From: Cohnella silvisoli
Lineage (GTDB): Bacteria > Bacillota > Bacilli > Paenibacillales > Paenibacillaceae
Direction of reading: 5' to 3'
DNA length: 64,000 nt
Assembly (NCBI RefSeq): GCF_021190915.1
Contig: NZ_JAIOAP010000010.1
Span: forward strand, 124,001 to 188,000
Shown: in pieces, positions 42,763 through 51,201 of the stretch
Numbering within the stretch: position 1 is the stretch's first letter
How the letters are laid out: every line of letters starts with the position of its first letter
Translations under genes and position numbers: made by a program
The notes under the pieces: model-generated
Told to the model about the DNA's origin: nothing
The model's input: the letters and a program-made list of their open reading frames with translations, nothing else
The model's database searches: none

Positions 42763-43002
42763 TTATTTTCCGCGGATTGGACGATTGGCCAACAAATAAT
42801 CTTGGTCCGCATCGATTAGCCGAAGACTGCCGTGGCAGCAGGGAAAAATAAGTGTAATTTTGCGAGCGCCTCCGTACATACTCTTAATGTCGTCCGGTTT
42901 TAGCGGAAGAAGAACGTGCGGGCTGCGGCAAAATGGACATTCTTGAACGAATACGTCATTTCTAATGATGTCGTAAGGCCAGGTGTTTCGAAACGGGATC
43001 AC
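42763..43002 (-). CDS. Small zinc-finger-like conserved hypothetical protein
   Basis: 79 residues from GTG at 43002 with AAAGGAGG 7 nt upstream; longer in-frame starts lack an RBS. A CPFC pair (about residues 22-25) and CCHG (about 54-57) probably bind one metal. The rest is a compact alpha/beta segment (LPLKPDDIKSMYGGARKITL). I do not recognise the family. It is divergent from pepF, 75 bp apart. Confidence 0.65.
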   Translation of the reverse strand: MIPFRNTWPYDIIRNDVFVQECPFCRSPHVLLPLKPDDIKSMYGGARKITLIFPCCHGSLRLIDADQDYLLANRPIRGK

Positions 43003-43077
43003 GGTCAAGCCTCCTTTCACGTCTATAAACATACAACACGGAAATAGCAGAGCGCAATGGAAACGGAGAGATGGATA

Positions 43078-44856
43078 ATGAAACATTCTTTAAAGTGGGA
43101 CCTGGAGTCGCTGTTTTCCGGCGGCTCTTCTTCTTCGGCATTCGCCGCTTTCGTTGAAAAATCCGAAGCGCTGGCCGCATCGTTGCTGAAAGAACTTCAG
43201 GATGAAGGAGATCATCCGGCAGATAATGAGCGATTAACGGAATGGACCGTTAAGATTCAAGACGTATTGTCCCGGTTAAGGGAAGCGGATTCCTTCGTTT
43301 CATGCTTGACTTCGCAAGAGATGAGCGATAAGCGCGCGGTCGCATGGACGGAGCGGATTCAGACGCTTTCCGCACGTTTCAAGCAATCTATGGATTTGTA
43401 CGACGCGAAGCTGGCTTTGGTACCGGAGCAACGTTGGCAACAATGGAGCGGACAGCCGGAGCTGTCAGAGGTGCTTTTCCCGCTTAACGAACGCCGGGAT
43501 TCGGCAAAGGATAAATTACCGCCCGCATTGGAGGCGGTGGCTAGCGAGCTCTCGGTCGATGGCTATCATGGCTGGGGCGAGCATTACAATACGATTGTTG
43601 GCCGGATTTCCATTCCGTGGGAGGAGAACGGCGAGCAGGTTCGTTTATCCGTTGGTCAAGCAGCCAACAAATTAGACGATCCCGAGCCTGCCGTACGGGA
43701 TTCGATGGCTGCCAAGTGGGAGGAAGCATGGGCTGGCCAGGCCGATTTGGCCGCGGATACGCTAAATAGGCTGGCCGGCTTTCGGTTGAAGCTCTACGGG
43801 ATGAGAGGCTGGAACGATCCTTTACGTGAACCGCTCCGTATTAACCGTATGAGCCAAGAGACGTTAGATGCGATGTGGGGCGCAGTAGAAGAGGGTCTGG
43901 AGCCGCTTAAACGGTATTTAGAGCTTAAAGCGAATCGCTTTGGCAAGGAGAAATTGTCCTGGCATGACGTCGACGCTCCGATTGCCGCCAATCAAGCGAA
44001 GATCTCATATGATGAAGCCGCCGATTTAATAACGGATGCTTTTCAGCATTTTTCAGCGGATATGGCGCAGCTTGCCCGAACCGCTTTTGAACGCAGCTGG
44101 ATTGAGGCGGAAGACCGCTCAGGCAAAAGGCCCGGAGGCTTCTGCACTAGCTTTCCGCTTAGTCGCCAAAGCCGGATATTCATGACGTACTCGGGCACGC
44201 CGGGGAACGTGTCTACGTTAGCGCATGAACTTGGCCATGCCTATCACGGGGCGTTAGTGGAGGAGCTGCCAGCGTTAGCGCAAGAATACGCGATGAACGT
44301 CGCGGAAACCGCTTCTACGTTCGCGGAAGCGATCGTAGGCGATGCGCTGCTGCGAAGAGCGCAAAGCGATGAGGAGAAATTAGCTTTGCTCGATGATCGA
44401 TTGCAACGCGCCGTTGCGTTCTGCATGAACATTCGGGCGAGATTTCTGTTCGAAACCCGTTTCTATGATCGCCGGTCTTCAGGGATGCTTGAAGCGGATG
44501 AATTGAATGAGCTGATGTTGGCAGCGCAGAAAGAAGCGTTCGGAGATGCGCTGGGAAGCTGGCATCCCCATTTCTGGGCGGCTAAACTGCATTTTTATTT
44601 AACCGATGTACCTTTCTACAATTTCCCTTACACATTCGGTTATTTGTTCAGTACCGGACTTGTTGCCATAGCGGAGCGAGAAGGCGCTTCTTTCAGCAAG
44701 CGTTACGAACAATTGCTTCGGGACACGGGGGTTATGACCGTGGAGCAATTAGCTTCCCACCATCTCGACGTTGCGTTGGACCAGCCTCAGTTTTGGAAGG
44801 ACGCGGTCGCGCGAGTTGTAGCGGACGTTGAATCATTCGCTGAGCTGTGCAAGTAA
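43078..44856 (+). CDS. pepF: M3B-family oligoendopeptidase F
   Basis: 592 residues from ATG at 43078, with CGGAGAG 7 nt upstream; an in-frame ATG at 43057 precedes that RBS. The Zn motif is H383-E-L-G-H387 in LAHELGHAYHG, and the third ligand Glu is in the following NVAETASTFAEAI. PepF cleaves short peptides (about 7-17 residues) in the cytosol. It belongs to the pepF_2-like group, whose N-terminal helical domain starts with KHSLKWDLESLF. Ends at a terminator with the CGTGAAGCACACG element. Confidence 0.93.
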   Translation: MKHSLKWDLESLFSGGSSSSAFAAFVEKSEALAASLLKELQDEGDHPADNERLTEWTVKIQDVLSRLREADSFVSCLTSQEMSDKRAVAWTERIQTLSARFKQSMDLYDAKLALVPEQRWQQWSGQPELSEVLFPLNERRDSAKDKLPPALEAVASELSVDGYHGWGEHYNTIVGRISIPWEENGEQVRLSVGQAANKLDDPEPAVRDSMAAKWEEAWAGQADLAADTLNRLAGFRLKLYGMRGWNDPLREPLRINRMSQETLDAMWGAVEEGLEPLKRYLELKANRFGKEKLSWHDVDAPIAANQAKISYDEAADLITDAFQHFSADMAQLARTAFERSWIEAEDRSGKRPGGFCTSFPLSRQSRIFMTYSGTPGNVSTLAHELGHAYHGALVEELPALAQEYAMNVAETASTFAEAIVGDALLRRAQSDEEKLALLDDRLQRAVAFCMNIRARFLFETRFYDRRSSGMLEADELNELMLAAQKEAFGDALGSWHPHFWAAKLHFYLTDVPFYNFPYTFGYLFSTGLVAIAEREGASFSKRYEQLLRDTGVMTVEQLASHHLDVALDQPQFWKDAVARVVADVESFAELCK

Positions 44857-44934
44857 GCTTCTGAACATTTTGTCTTATTTTCTTGCCAAGCAGCTGCGAA
44901 TTCGGTATCGTGAACACATATAAAGGCTTTTTCG

Positions 44935-44989
44935 CGTGAAGCACACGCCGCTTGCTCCTATTTGCCGGAGCTGGCGGCGTTTTATTTTT
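44935..44989 (+). terminator. Terminator with preceding CGTGAAGCACACG mini-hairpin (site A)
   Basis: CGTG-AAGCA-CACG (44935-44947) can form a 4-bp mini-hairpin. It runs into a stem in which CGCCGC..GCTCC pairs with GGAGC..GCGGCG, followed by TTTTATTTTT. The first 18 bases are repeated exactly at 54110, before another terminator. Confidence 0.75.
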
Positions 44990-45020
44990 CTCAAGAAGCT
45001 GGGCGATTGGCTGGGCTTGA

Positions 45021-45307
45021 GAGTTACACGAAAAATTCGATTAATTCCTGTACGGCGGGGGTTAGTGGGGGGAGTTACACGAAAAAATCGATTAATTCCT
45101 GTACAGCGGAGCTTTGCGGAGGGAGTTACATGAAAAAATCGATTAATTCGTGTACAGCGGAGCTTAGCGGAGGGAGTTACGCGGAAAAATCGATTAATTC
45201 CTGTACAGCGGGGGTTAGTGTGGGGAGTTACACGAAAAAATCGGTTAATTCCTGATCAGCAGGGGTTAGTGGGGGAAGTTACACGATAAAATCGATTATT
45301 TGGGTGC
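45021..45307 (+). repeat. Six-copy 51-bp tandem repeat
   Basis: Units start at 45021, 45072, 45123, 45174, 45225 and 45276, exactly 51 bp apart; the last is partial. The core is GAGTTACACGAAAAAATCG, then ATTAATTCCTGTACAGCGG, with 3-8 substitutions between units. The period is a multiple of three, so an open frame (44962-45255) runs through it as 17-residue repeats, but it has no RBS and no family likeness. I read it as a non-coding array. It fills most of the gap between pepF and the next gene. Confidence 0.85.
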
Positions 45308-45532
45308 ACTATGGGTAACGACCAAATCAAATCTTGAAGGAAAAGAGGTGTGTAAAGAGAAACCTCAAGCCCGCGTGTTTCCGGTTTTTTTCATAAAAAC
45401 AGATCACCAGATTACAAAATAAACCAAAATTAGACAAAATGGTTGAAGTATTCAAAATATTCAATTATAATGAGCCTGAAGTCGTAATAGGTAATACCTA
45501 GAAAATATGAGTAATAAGCACAAAGGAGGAGA
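45308..45532. other. Intergenic stretch, no gene seen
   Basis: AT-rich DNA between the 51-bp array and the next gene. A weak hairpin near 45360-45400 (GAAACC, then GGTTTTTTT) is not convincing. The promoter of the 45533 gene should lie in the last 100 bp. Confidence 0.4.
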
Positions 45533-45934
45533 ATGATGACTTTGGAACAGGTTTCTTTAGCTCGGCAAGTGGATGTGGCATTGGAGAAATTGGGTGGTGA
45601 ACTGAGGGGATTGACCGCAGGTACGATCGTTTTGCAAATTCGTGACGATACGGTAGGAAGATTCGGTATTCGCCATTTACCAATGGATTGCGGAAATGGT
45701 GAGCAGGGTTTTAATGGGATGTCAGTTTCGCAGGTTCAGCTTTTAAGGCGCTTGGCTGTTGAAGCCCTCCGGCACAAGAGTGGATGGACTCATGGAGAAA
45801 TTTCTTACGATTTTGTATTAAAGCAAGGGCAAGTTTTCGTAAGCGTTCAGTTCGAATCCAATTACAACATGGCCAACTTGATGTTCCGGTTTTCTCCGAA
45901 AAAACGAGATCGCAGGGAAGCATCTAACGAATAG
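45533..45934 (+). CDS. Conserved hypothetical protein
   Basis: 133 residues with AAAGGAGGAG before paired ATGs (45533 and 45536). No signal peptide, membrane segment or recognised motif. The sequence is alpha/beta: an N-terminal helix (LARQVDVALEKLGGELRG), strands (TIVLQIRDDTVGRFGI), a central helix (VSQVQLLRRLAVEALRHKSG) and a C-terminal strand pair (VFVSVQFESNYNMANLMFRF) ending in a basic tail (SPKKRDRREA). A strong terminator follows. Function unknown. Confidence 0.65.
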   Translation: MMTLEQVSLARQVDVALEKLGGELRGLTAGTIVLQIRDDTVGRFGIRHLPMDCGNGEQGFNGMSVSQVQLLRRLAVEALRHKSGWTHGEISYDFVLKQGQVFVSVQFESNYNMANLMFRFSPKKRDRREASNE

Positions 45935-45949
45935 CAATCTACATAATCG

Positions 45950-45986
45950 AAAGCCGGCATACTCGTTAAGAGCATGCCGGCTTTAT
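45950..45986. terminator. Bidirectional terminator
   Basis: AAAGCCGGCAT pairs with ATGCCGGCTTT over a 12-nt loop, between the convergent 45533 gene and the TIGR03943 gene. Confidence 0.9.
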
Positions 45987-46010
45987 TCATGTAAGGACAT
46001 AATTCCCGTC

Positions 46011-46961
46011 TTACTCCAAACCGAAGTCTAAGTCTGGAGTGACGTAAGGGTCTTTAGGGGGAGTAATCTTGACGGCTTTGTTGACTTGGATCTGAATAAT
46101 CTCGTTGCCATTGTACATCGTGGTGCCGAGTTTTCCGGTAACCGTAATCCATTCATCGGTGGTAAACGTGTCAGCTTTGCCGAAATTGGCCATTACTCCG
46201 TAGGGTGAAGCATCGGCCGAGCAGCAGGAAATCGCGAACCTGCTTATGCCGAATTGCTGTTTCCCCATCGAGTCTTCGCGGTAAACGAATCCGCTTATCT
46301 GAATGGTTTTCCCGATAAAGGCGGTCCGGTACAAATCAAGCGTCGTTAACGTCTCGATGAATTGCTTTTCCTTGACCTGAATCAGGTCCTGTTTGACAAG
46401 CTGTTTGCCGAATTTGGCGTAGCTCTCCGTAAATTGGTCGGAAGGAAATAAAATATCGAGCGCGGCTTCCTCAATCTGCGTACCGGATTTCGTCGCGGAA
46501 GGCGAGGCCGTATCTCTTGATTCGGATTCAACCTCTATGGTTGGAAGGTCCGACTTAGGCTGGACGATCTGCTGCGGCGTGAACTGTACGCCTTTGGCTG
46601 ACGCCATGCTGCTTCCAAGCAGTCCATCCGGAACTGTAAATCCAATAATTAACGGAACGGCGAACCAACCATAAAGCAGCAAGCTTTTGCCCCAAGTCGA
46701 AGGCATCTCATGATTGCAATCGCAGGAAGGAACGTGTTTGCTGCTATCGAACCATGCTCGAATAGCGGCATATAACTGCTGAGCGGCGACTGCATACATA
46801 CCTAGGGCGGACAATTTAACGATGAATTGCATCCGGCTGGCGATATAGAGATTCAGCGTGCCGGATTGGACAAGATGAACGATATAGAAGGCGAATCCTG
46901 CCAGCAGGATAGCCCTTGCCGCATAATGGACTGCCGTAGCGGCCGCCGTTTTTTTTCTCAT
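46011..46961 (-). CDS. TIGR03943-family membrane protein (YcgQ-like), partner of the permease
   Basis: 316 residues: four or so membrane helices (about 12-30, 40-68, 90-112) then a large extracytoplasmic domain. That domain ends in an OB-like fold (KTIQISGFVYREDSMGKQQF, then ISRFAISCCSADASPYGVMA, EWITVTGKLG). A CDCNHEMPS motif near residue 80 and a CC pair may bind metal. The family always pairs with the DUF318 permease encoded just upstream (13-bp gap). Under the Zur-box promoter they probably take part in zinc homeostasis. Confidence 0.85.
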   Translation of the reverse strand: MRKKTAAATAVHYAARAILLAGFAFYIVHLVQSGTLNLYIASRMQFIVKLSALGMYAVAAQQLYAAIRAWFDSSKHVPSCDCNHEMPSTWGKSLLLYGWFAVPLIIGFTVPDGLLGSSMASAKGVQFTPQQIVQPKSDLPTIEVESESRDTASPSATKSGTQIEEAALDILFPSDQFTESYAKFGKQLVKQDLIQVKEKQFIETLTTLDLYRTAFIGKTIQISGFVYREDSMGKQQFGISRFAISCCSADASPYGVMANFGKADTFTTDEWITVTGKLGTTMYNGNEIIQIQVNKAVKITPPKDPYVTPDLDFGLE

Positions 46962-46974
46962 TGGGCTTTCCTCC

Positions 46975-48045
46975 TTATACGAAACCTAGATGATCGAACA
47001 GAATGGAGCCTATCAAGACGAGCAATGCGATTAGAATACTGAATTTCAGAACGAACCGTTTGCGGAAAACGGCAAGCATCATGAGGGTGTTCTTCAAATC
47101 CAGCATTGGCCCGAATACAAGGAAGGACAGCAACGCGGCCGGAGGAAACATATGGTTAAAGGATGCGGCTACGAAAGCGTCGGAGGTGGAGCAAAGCGAC
47201 AACGCGTAGGCGAAGCCCATCATGAATAGATGAGATAGCAGCTCATGGTCCGCAACGGCTGCGAAAGACGCTCGGGCGACGAAAGTTTGCAATATGGCGG
47301 TAATGAATGAACCCAAAATAAGATATTTCCCAATATCGAAAAATTCTTCGGCGGCATGGGCGGGTATATCCGTCAAACGTTTCAACATGCCACCATTCTG
47401 ATTATGTTCATGAAGGTGCATGTGGCTATGATTGTGATGTTCATGTTCGTGATGCGCGTGATGCTCATGTTCATTATGTTCGTGATGATTTTGTTGCTGT
47501 TCGGGCTTGAGAGGGTTCCGTTTCATAAAGTAGTACAAGATAAGTCCTAAGGCAACGGATACCAAAAAGGCTAAATAAAAGCGCGAATAAGCCAAGTCCC
47601 TGTTTGTCCGAAAAGCGGCAATTGTTGCGCCGAAGACGATAGGGTTAATAATCGGGCCGGCAACGATATAAATAAGGCCTATGTAAGCGGGCAATCCTTT
47701 GCGGAGCAGCCTGCGCACGATGGGGATCATGCCGCATTCGCAAAGGGGAAGGACTATGCCGAGCAAGCTGCCGAAGAGCACGCCCGCGATCGGATTGCGG
47801 GGAGTTATCTTCTGGATGAGTTTGTCGGATACGAAAGCTTGCAGAAGCGCAGATACCAACACTCCGACCAGCAGGAAAGGCAAGGCTTCCAGTATTATGC
47901 TTAGAAAAACGATTTTGAACGTTTGAAGCCTTGCGAGATCAAAGCTCCATTGCGAAATATCTCTTCCGAAAAATATAAGCGCCAAAAGCGCCGCGCACCC
48001 AAGCGTAGCGGCAGCCGTCCCAAGGCGCATTATCGTATTGGGCAC
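46975..48045 (-). CDS. Permease (DUF318/YcgR-like) with His-rich cytoplasmic loop
   Basis: About 356 residues from GTG at 48045, with AAGGAAG 8 nt upstream. The frame is open further up but would include the Zur box and promoter. About eight membrane helices, with the family motif LPLCECGMIPIVRRLL and a mirrored second half (LSLCSTSDAFVAASF). A loop of about 35 residues around 190 carries some 14 His (HHEHNEHEHH and similar), a typical Zn or Ni buffer. The operator points to zinc. It heads an operon with the TIGR03943 gene. Transported species unproven. Confidence 0.85.
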   Translation of the reverse strand: MPNTIMRLGTAAATLGCAALLALIFFGRDISQWSFDLARLQTFKIVFLSIILEALPFLLVGVLVSALLQAFVSDKLIQKITPRNPIAGVLFGSLLGIVLPLCECGMIPIVRRLLRKGLPAYIGLIYIVAGPIINPIVFGATIAAFRTNRDLAYSRFYLAFLVSVALGLILYYFMKRNPLKPEQQQNHHEHNEHEHHAHHEHEHHNHSHMHLHEHNQNGGMLKRLTDIPAHAAEEFFDIGKYLILGSFITAILQTFVARASFAAVADHELLSHLFMMGFAYALSLCSTSDAFVAASFNHMFPPAALLSFLVFGPMLDLKNTLMMLAVFRKRFVLKFSILIALLVLIGSILFDHLGFV

Positions 48046-48067
48046 CGGTCCACTTCCTTGCAACTTA

Positions 48068-48084
48068 TTGTAATCATTACGATT
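48068..48084. promoter_or_regulatory. Zur box upstream of the permease operon
   Basis: TTGTAATCATTACGATT matches the Bacillus Zur core TCGTAATNATTACGA with one change (T for C in the second position). It is a 7-1-7 type dyad centred 31 bp before the GTG start. It predicts repression by zinc-loaded Zur. Confidence 0.75.
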
Positions 48085-48155
48085 ATTATAGCTTATGCTT
48101 GTATTAGGGTAAATCAGAACATAGAAATTTGATAAAGGACACTTCGTCGTGGCGG

Positions 48156-48183
48156 TTGACAATGCGTTAGCTAGGGGTATAAT
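48156..48183 (+). promoter_or_regulatory. trpS promoter
   Basis: Perfect consensus TTGACA (48156-48161) and TATAAT (48178-48183), 16 bp apart, followed at once by the T-box leader. Confidence 0.88.
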
Positions 48184-48194
48184 GAGTAACTAAA

Positions 48195-48477
48195 GTCATA
48201 TACGGCGATGAAGAGAACAAGTACGCAAGGAATAAGCGCTCCCAGAGAGCCGGTAATTGCTGGAAGCCGGTGCGCGGGCCTTGCCGAATGGATCTTGGAG
48301 CCGAGAGCGAAACGATTGTGCCGCATGCCAAGATGAAGTTAAACCGATGCGACTCGTCCTATGCTCTCCGACTGTTCCCCGTTAACGGAACCGAAGGTAT
48401 TGCGGGCGTGATTGCCGTAATACGAATAAGGGTGGTACCACGGCTTCTCGTCCCTTGCGGAGGAGGCCTTTTTTTGT
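48195..48477 (+). ncRNA. Tryptophan T-box leader
   Basis: Between the promoter and trpS lies a ~280-nt leader with the T-box core AAGGGTGGTACCACGG (48428-48443). A GAATGGATC segment follows, with UGG (48289-48291) the likely Trp specifier. A terminator has a GGC..CTCGTCC / GGAGGAGGCC stem and seven Ts (about 48441-48477). Uncharged tRNA-Trp pairing with UGG and the TGG bulge would stabilise the antiterminator and turn on trpS. Confidence 0.93.
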
Positions 48478-48513
48478 TTTCCAAAAAAATCGTAAAAAAG
48501 GGGTTCGATTAGG

Positions 48514-49509
48514 ATGGCTAAACAACGCGTACTATCCGGGATTCAGCCAAGCGGCAAGCTGACGTTAGGAAATTACATCGGCGCAATGAAAAATTTTGTC
48601 GCCTTGCAGCATGAACATGACTGTTTTTTCATGGTAGTCGATTTGCACGCGATCACGGTACCGCAGGAGCCGGCGGCGCTTCGAGAGCAAAGCGAAGCGG
48701 TGGCAGCGCTCTTCGTAGCCGCCGGTCTTGATCCGGCGCAAGCATCGATTTTCATGCAATCCCATGTTCCTGCACATGCGGAACTCGGCTGGTTGCTGAC
48801 GACGATGACGTATATGGGCGAACTGGAACGGATGACGCAATTCAAGGACAAATCAGAAGGCAAGGATGCCGTCGGAGCCGGCCTGTTCGTATACCCGTCC
48901 CTTATGGCGGCAGATATTCTGCTCTACAATTCAAATCTTGTTCCCGTCGGCGACGACCAGAAGCAGCATTTGGAGCTTACCCGCGATCTTGCAGGCCGTT
49001 TCAATTACAGGTACGGAGAAACATTTGTCATCCCCGAGCCATTCATTCCGAAAGTCGGAGCACGCATTATGTCTCTGGATGATGGTACCAAGAAAATGAG
49101 CAAAAGCAGCCCCAACGTCGGCAGCTTCATTGCTCTTCTGGATTCACCTGACGAAATTCGCAAAAAAATATCCCGAGCCAAAACGGACTTGGGTCGGGAA
49201 ATTATTTACGACGTGCAGAACAAACCCGAGGTCAGCAATCTGATGACGATATTCGCGCAATGCTCCGGACAGACGCTTGAGCAAGTTCAAACCACTTACG
49301 ATGGCCAAGGTTACGGCGCTTTTAAGAAGGATTTGGCGGAAGTCGTCGTTCAGGCTTTAGAGCCGCTTCAAAATAAATATGCGGATATAAGGTCTTCCGG
49401 CGAAATCCATCACATATTGCGCGAAGGCGCGGAACGAGCCAGCACGGTTGCGGAAATAACGCTGCGCGAAGTAAAAGAAGCGATGGGTTTCTTGCCGCGG
49501 GCGCACTAA
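48514..49509 (+). CDS. trpS: Tryptophanyl-tRNA synthetase
   Basis: 331 residues, standard length for class I TrpRS. The HIGH-like motif is in SGIQPSGKLTLGNYIGAM and the KMSKS motif in TKKMSKSSPNVG. The T-box upstream confirms the assignment. ATG after an AAAAGGGG leader. It ends 4 bp into the convergent DUF5325 gene. Confidence 0.97.
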   Translation: MAKQRVLSGIQPSGKLTLGNYIGAMKNFVALQHEHDCFFMVVDLHAITVPQEPAALREQSEAVAALFVAAGLDPAQASIFMQSHVPAHAELGWLLTTMTYMGELERMTQFKDKSEGKDAVGAGLFVYPSLMAADILLYNSNLVPVGDDQKQHLELTRDLAGRFNYRYGETFVIPEPFIPKVGARIMSLDDGTKKMSKSSPNVGSFIALLDSPDEIRKKISRAKTDLGREIIYDVQNKPEVSNLMTIFAQCSGQTLEQVQTTYDGQGYGAFKKDLAEVVVQALEPLQNKYADIRSSGEIHHILREGAERASTVAEITLREVKEAMGFLPRAH

Positions 49510-49685
49510 GGTGTTGGAGGTTTTTTTCGCAGACGCGCTTTAACAACGAATCCGAAAGCGATCATGGCAAGCGTAAGAAAGCTGAACATTAGCGCAAGCC
49601 AGCCATTGTGGCTGAGGGAGAAAGCGGTAGCGAGCATGAGAACGACGGAAGCAACCGCGAAAAAAAGCGAAAGAGATTTGCTCAT
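49506..49685 (-). CDS. Small DUF5325 (YlaF-like) membrane protein
   Basis: 59 residues from ATG at 49685 with AGGAGGTG 6 nt upstream; an extended upstream frame lacks support. Two hydrophobic helices (LSLFFAVASVVLMLATAFSL and WLALMFSFLTLAMIAFGFVV) and a basic tail (RLRKKPPTP). It resembles YlaF/DUF5325 by size and topology. Function unknown. Divergent from the SASP gene. Confidence 0.7.
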   Translation of the reverse strand: MSKSLSLFFAVASVVLMLATAFSLSHNGWLALMFSFLTLAMIAFGFVVKARLRKKPPTP

Positions 49686-49816
49686 AACTTCACCTCCTCT
49701 AATGAAATACATGTGTTCTGAAATATCGTTAAATCCAAGCATATTTTTCTTCGTTTCTAGCATACTAAGTTGGCAAGCTTGCAAACCAATTATCTAGGCG
49801 AAGGGAGAATTTACTC

Positions 49817-50035
49817 ATGGCAGCGAATCAAAGCGGAGGACGCAACCAGCTTGTCGTCCCTCAAGCCAAAGCAGCATTGCAAAGCATGAAGGCAGAAGCA
49901 GCTCAATCCTTAGGTGTACAAATTCCGGCTGACGGATATTACGGCAACGTAACATCCCGCGATGCAGGCTCGCTCGGTGGTTATATCACCAAGAAGCTTG
50001 TTCAAATGGCCGAGCAACAACTATCCGGTCGCTAA
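49817..50035 (+). CDS. Alpha/beta-type small acid-soluble spore protein
   Basis: 72 residues with the family core: NQLVVPQAKAALQSMKAEAA at the N-terminal side, with no GPR cleavage site as perfect as the usual TEFASE but with the expected acidic MKAEAAQ region, and TSRDAGSLGGYITKKLVQMAE. These proteins coat spore DNA and protect it from UV and heat. ATG after AAGGGAG. Ends at a strong terminator. It confirms a sporulating host. Confidence 0.93.
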   Translation: MAANQSGGRNQLVVPQAKAALQSMKAEAAQSLGVQIPADGYYGNVTSRDAGSLGGYITKKLVQMAEQQLSGR

Positions 50036-50056
50036 GGACATGATTGTCCGGCACCG

Positions 50057-50083
50057 AAAGCCCGAGGCTAGCCTCGGGCTTTT
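50057..50083 (+). terminator. Terminator after the SASP gene
   Basis: AAAGCCCGAGG-CTAG-CCTCGGGCTTTT, a perfect stem with U tract. Confidence 0.93.
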
Positions 50084-50152
50084 CATATTGTGCGCTTATG
50101 GCTAACAAACGTCAAGCGGGAAGCCTGCGAATGAGGCTTCCCGCTATATAAA

Positions 50153-51136
50153 TTAGTACGTATTCATGCGAAGCCGTTTTTCCAAACGTTCATCGCTTAG
50201 CCATCCCACATACGATTGAAGCGGGGCGAAGGATAGATCCATCAGAACAACCGCGACGAAAGGATATTGCCTGCGGTAACGATATCGGATGTCGACCCAT
50301 CGCACTTCAAAACCCCAAGATTGCTGCTTTACGTGCCCGCAAGGAAACGGGGTAACGCTCAGGAAAGCCTGTACATCGGCACTTTGCTTGGAAGCATCAA
50401 TAGCGGGATGTTCGTCGCATTTCAGCACGTCGACCCATCTGAGCTTCCCATGATCCCATTCGCCGACGCCGAAAGTGCAATCGGTGGATAACCTCACAAG
50501 ATTCCAACGGTACAGCGAAATGGTCGGAAGCAGCGTATAACGATCTCCATGCCGCCCATCCGGGTCTTGCTTCGGAATTTGTCGTGACAACCTTCGATGG
50601 ACCAGCGTTCTCCAGCCGTAATATACGGCTAATAAAACATAAAGGACCGGGAAGACAGCTTGCGGAGTCGCGATACCCGATAACCACAGCAGAATAGCGA
50701 GCAAATGGGCGGAGAAAATAAACGGGTCGAAAATATGGATGATATTCCACGCAACCCATTGACGGTTGACAGGGCGAAAAGCTTGCGTGCCATAGGAGTT
50801 GAACAGATCCGACAGCACGTGGACAATAACCGCGAGCAATACCCAGAAACCGATGTGCCACCAAGGAATTTCTCGGAAAAGCAAATGGACAGCTGTCGTG
50901 ATCAGAGCGGCCCAACCCACGATTGCAGGAAAAGAATGGGACAACCCTCGGTGATTTTTGATATAATCGGCATTGCTTTTGAATCTCAGCAAGCCGTCCA
51001 GATCCGGAGCGTTGGAGCCTGCGATCGTGCCAATAAGTATGGCGACGGGTCCATAGGTGTGAGAAGCGATTTCAGGGTCGATCAACGCCAACCCGCCTAA
51101 TCCTAAGCCGAACACGAAATGCGTGCCGGTGTCCAT
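50153..51136 (-). CDS. YfhP-like membrane-bound metal-dependent hydrolase
   Basis: 327 residues. The N-terminal half (1-185) matches the LexA-binding, inner-membrane hydrolase family: MDTGTHFVFGLGLGGLALID, SNAPDLDGLLRF, NHRGLSHSFPAIVGW, with the His/Asp metal residues intact and about five membrane helices. The C-terminal half (about 200-327) is soluble and is typical of the YfhP subgroup. ATG start with GGGGGCTGAG, a weak RBS. In Bacillus YfhP is a regulator near yfhQ (mutY). No mutY is visible here. Confidence 0.85.
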   Translation of the reverse strand: MDTGTHFVFGLGLGGLALIDPEIASHTYGPVAILIGTIAGSNAPDLDGLLRFKSNADYIKNHRGLSHSFPAIVGWAALITTAVHLLFREIPWWHIGFWVLLAVIVHVLSDLFNSYGTQAFRPVNRQWVAWNIIHIFDPFIFSAHLLAILLWLSGIATPQAVFPVLYVLLAVYYGWRTLVHRRLSRQIPKQDPDGRHGDRYTLLPTISLYRWNLVRLSTDCTFGVGEWDHGKLRWVDVLKCDEHPAIDASKQSADVQAFLSVTPFPCGHVKQQSWGFEVRWVDIRYRYRRQYPFVAVVLMDLSFAPLQSYVGWLSDERLEKRLRMNTY

Positions 51137-51201
51137 GACGAACTCAGCCCCCTTTATTGCTTCAGTATGGTCTTCTGGACGTCAAATTATGAAAGAAAGT
51201 A

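Noticed and set aside
44962..45255. Open frame through the 51-bp array giving 17-residue Ser/Lys/Cys repeats
   Set aside because: No RBS, starts inside a terminator, another frame is also open, and the repeats vary without respect for codons. Best read as non-coding.
45021..45307. CRISPR array
   Set aside because: The whole 51-bp unit repeats, with no unique spacers.
47356..47550. Met/Val-rich frame opposite the permease His loop
   Set aside because: Product of the antisense of CAT/CAC His codons; not a gene.
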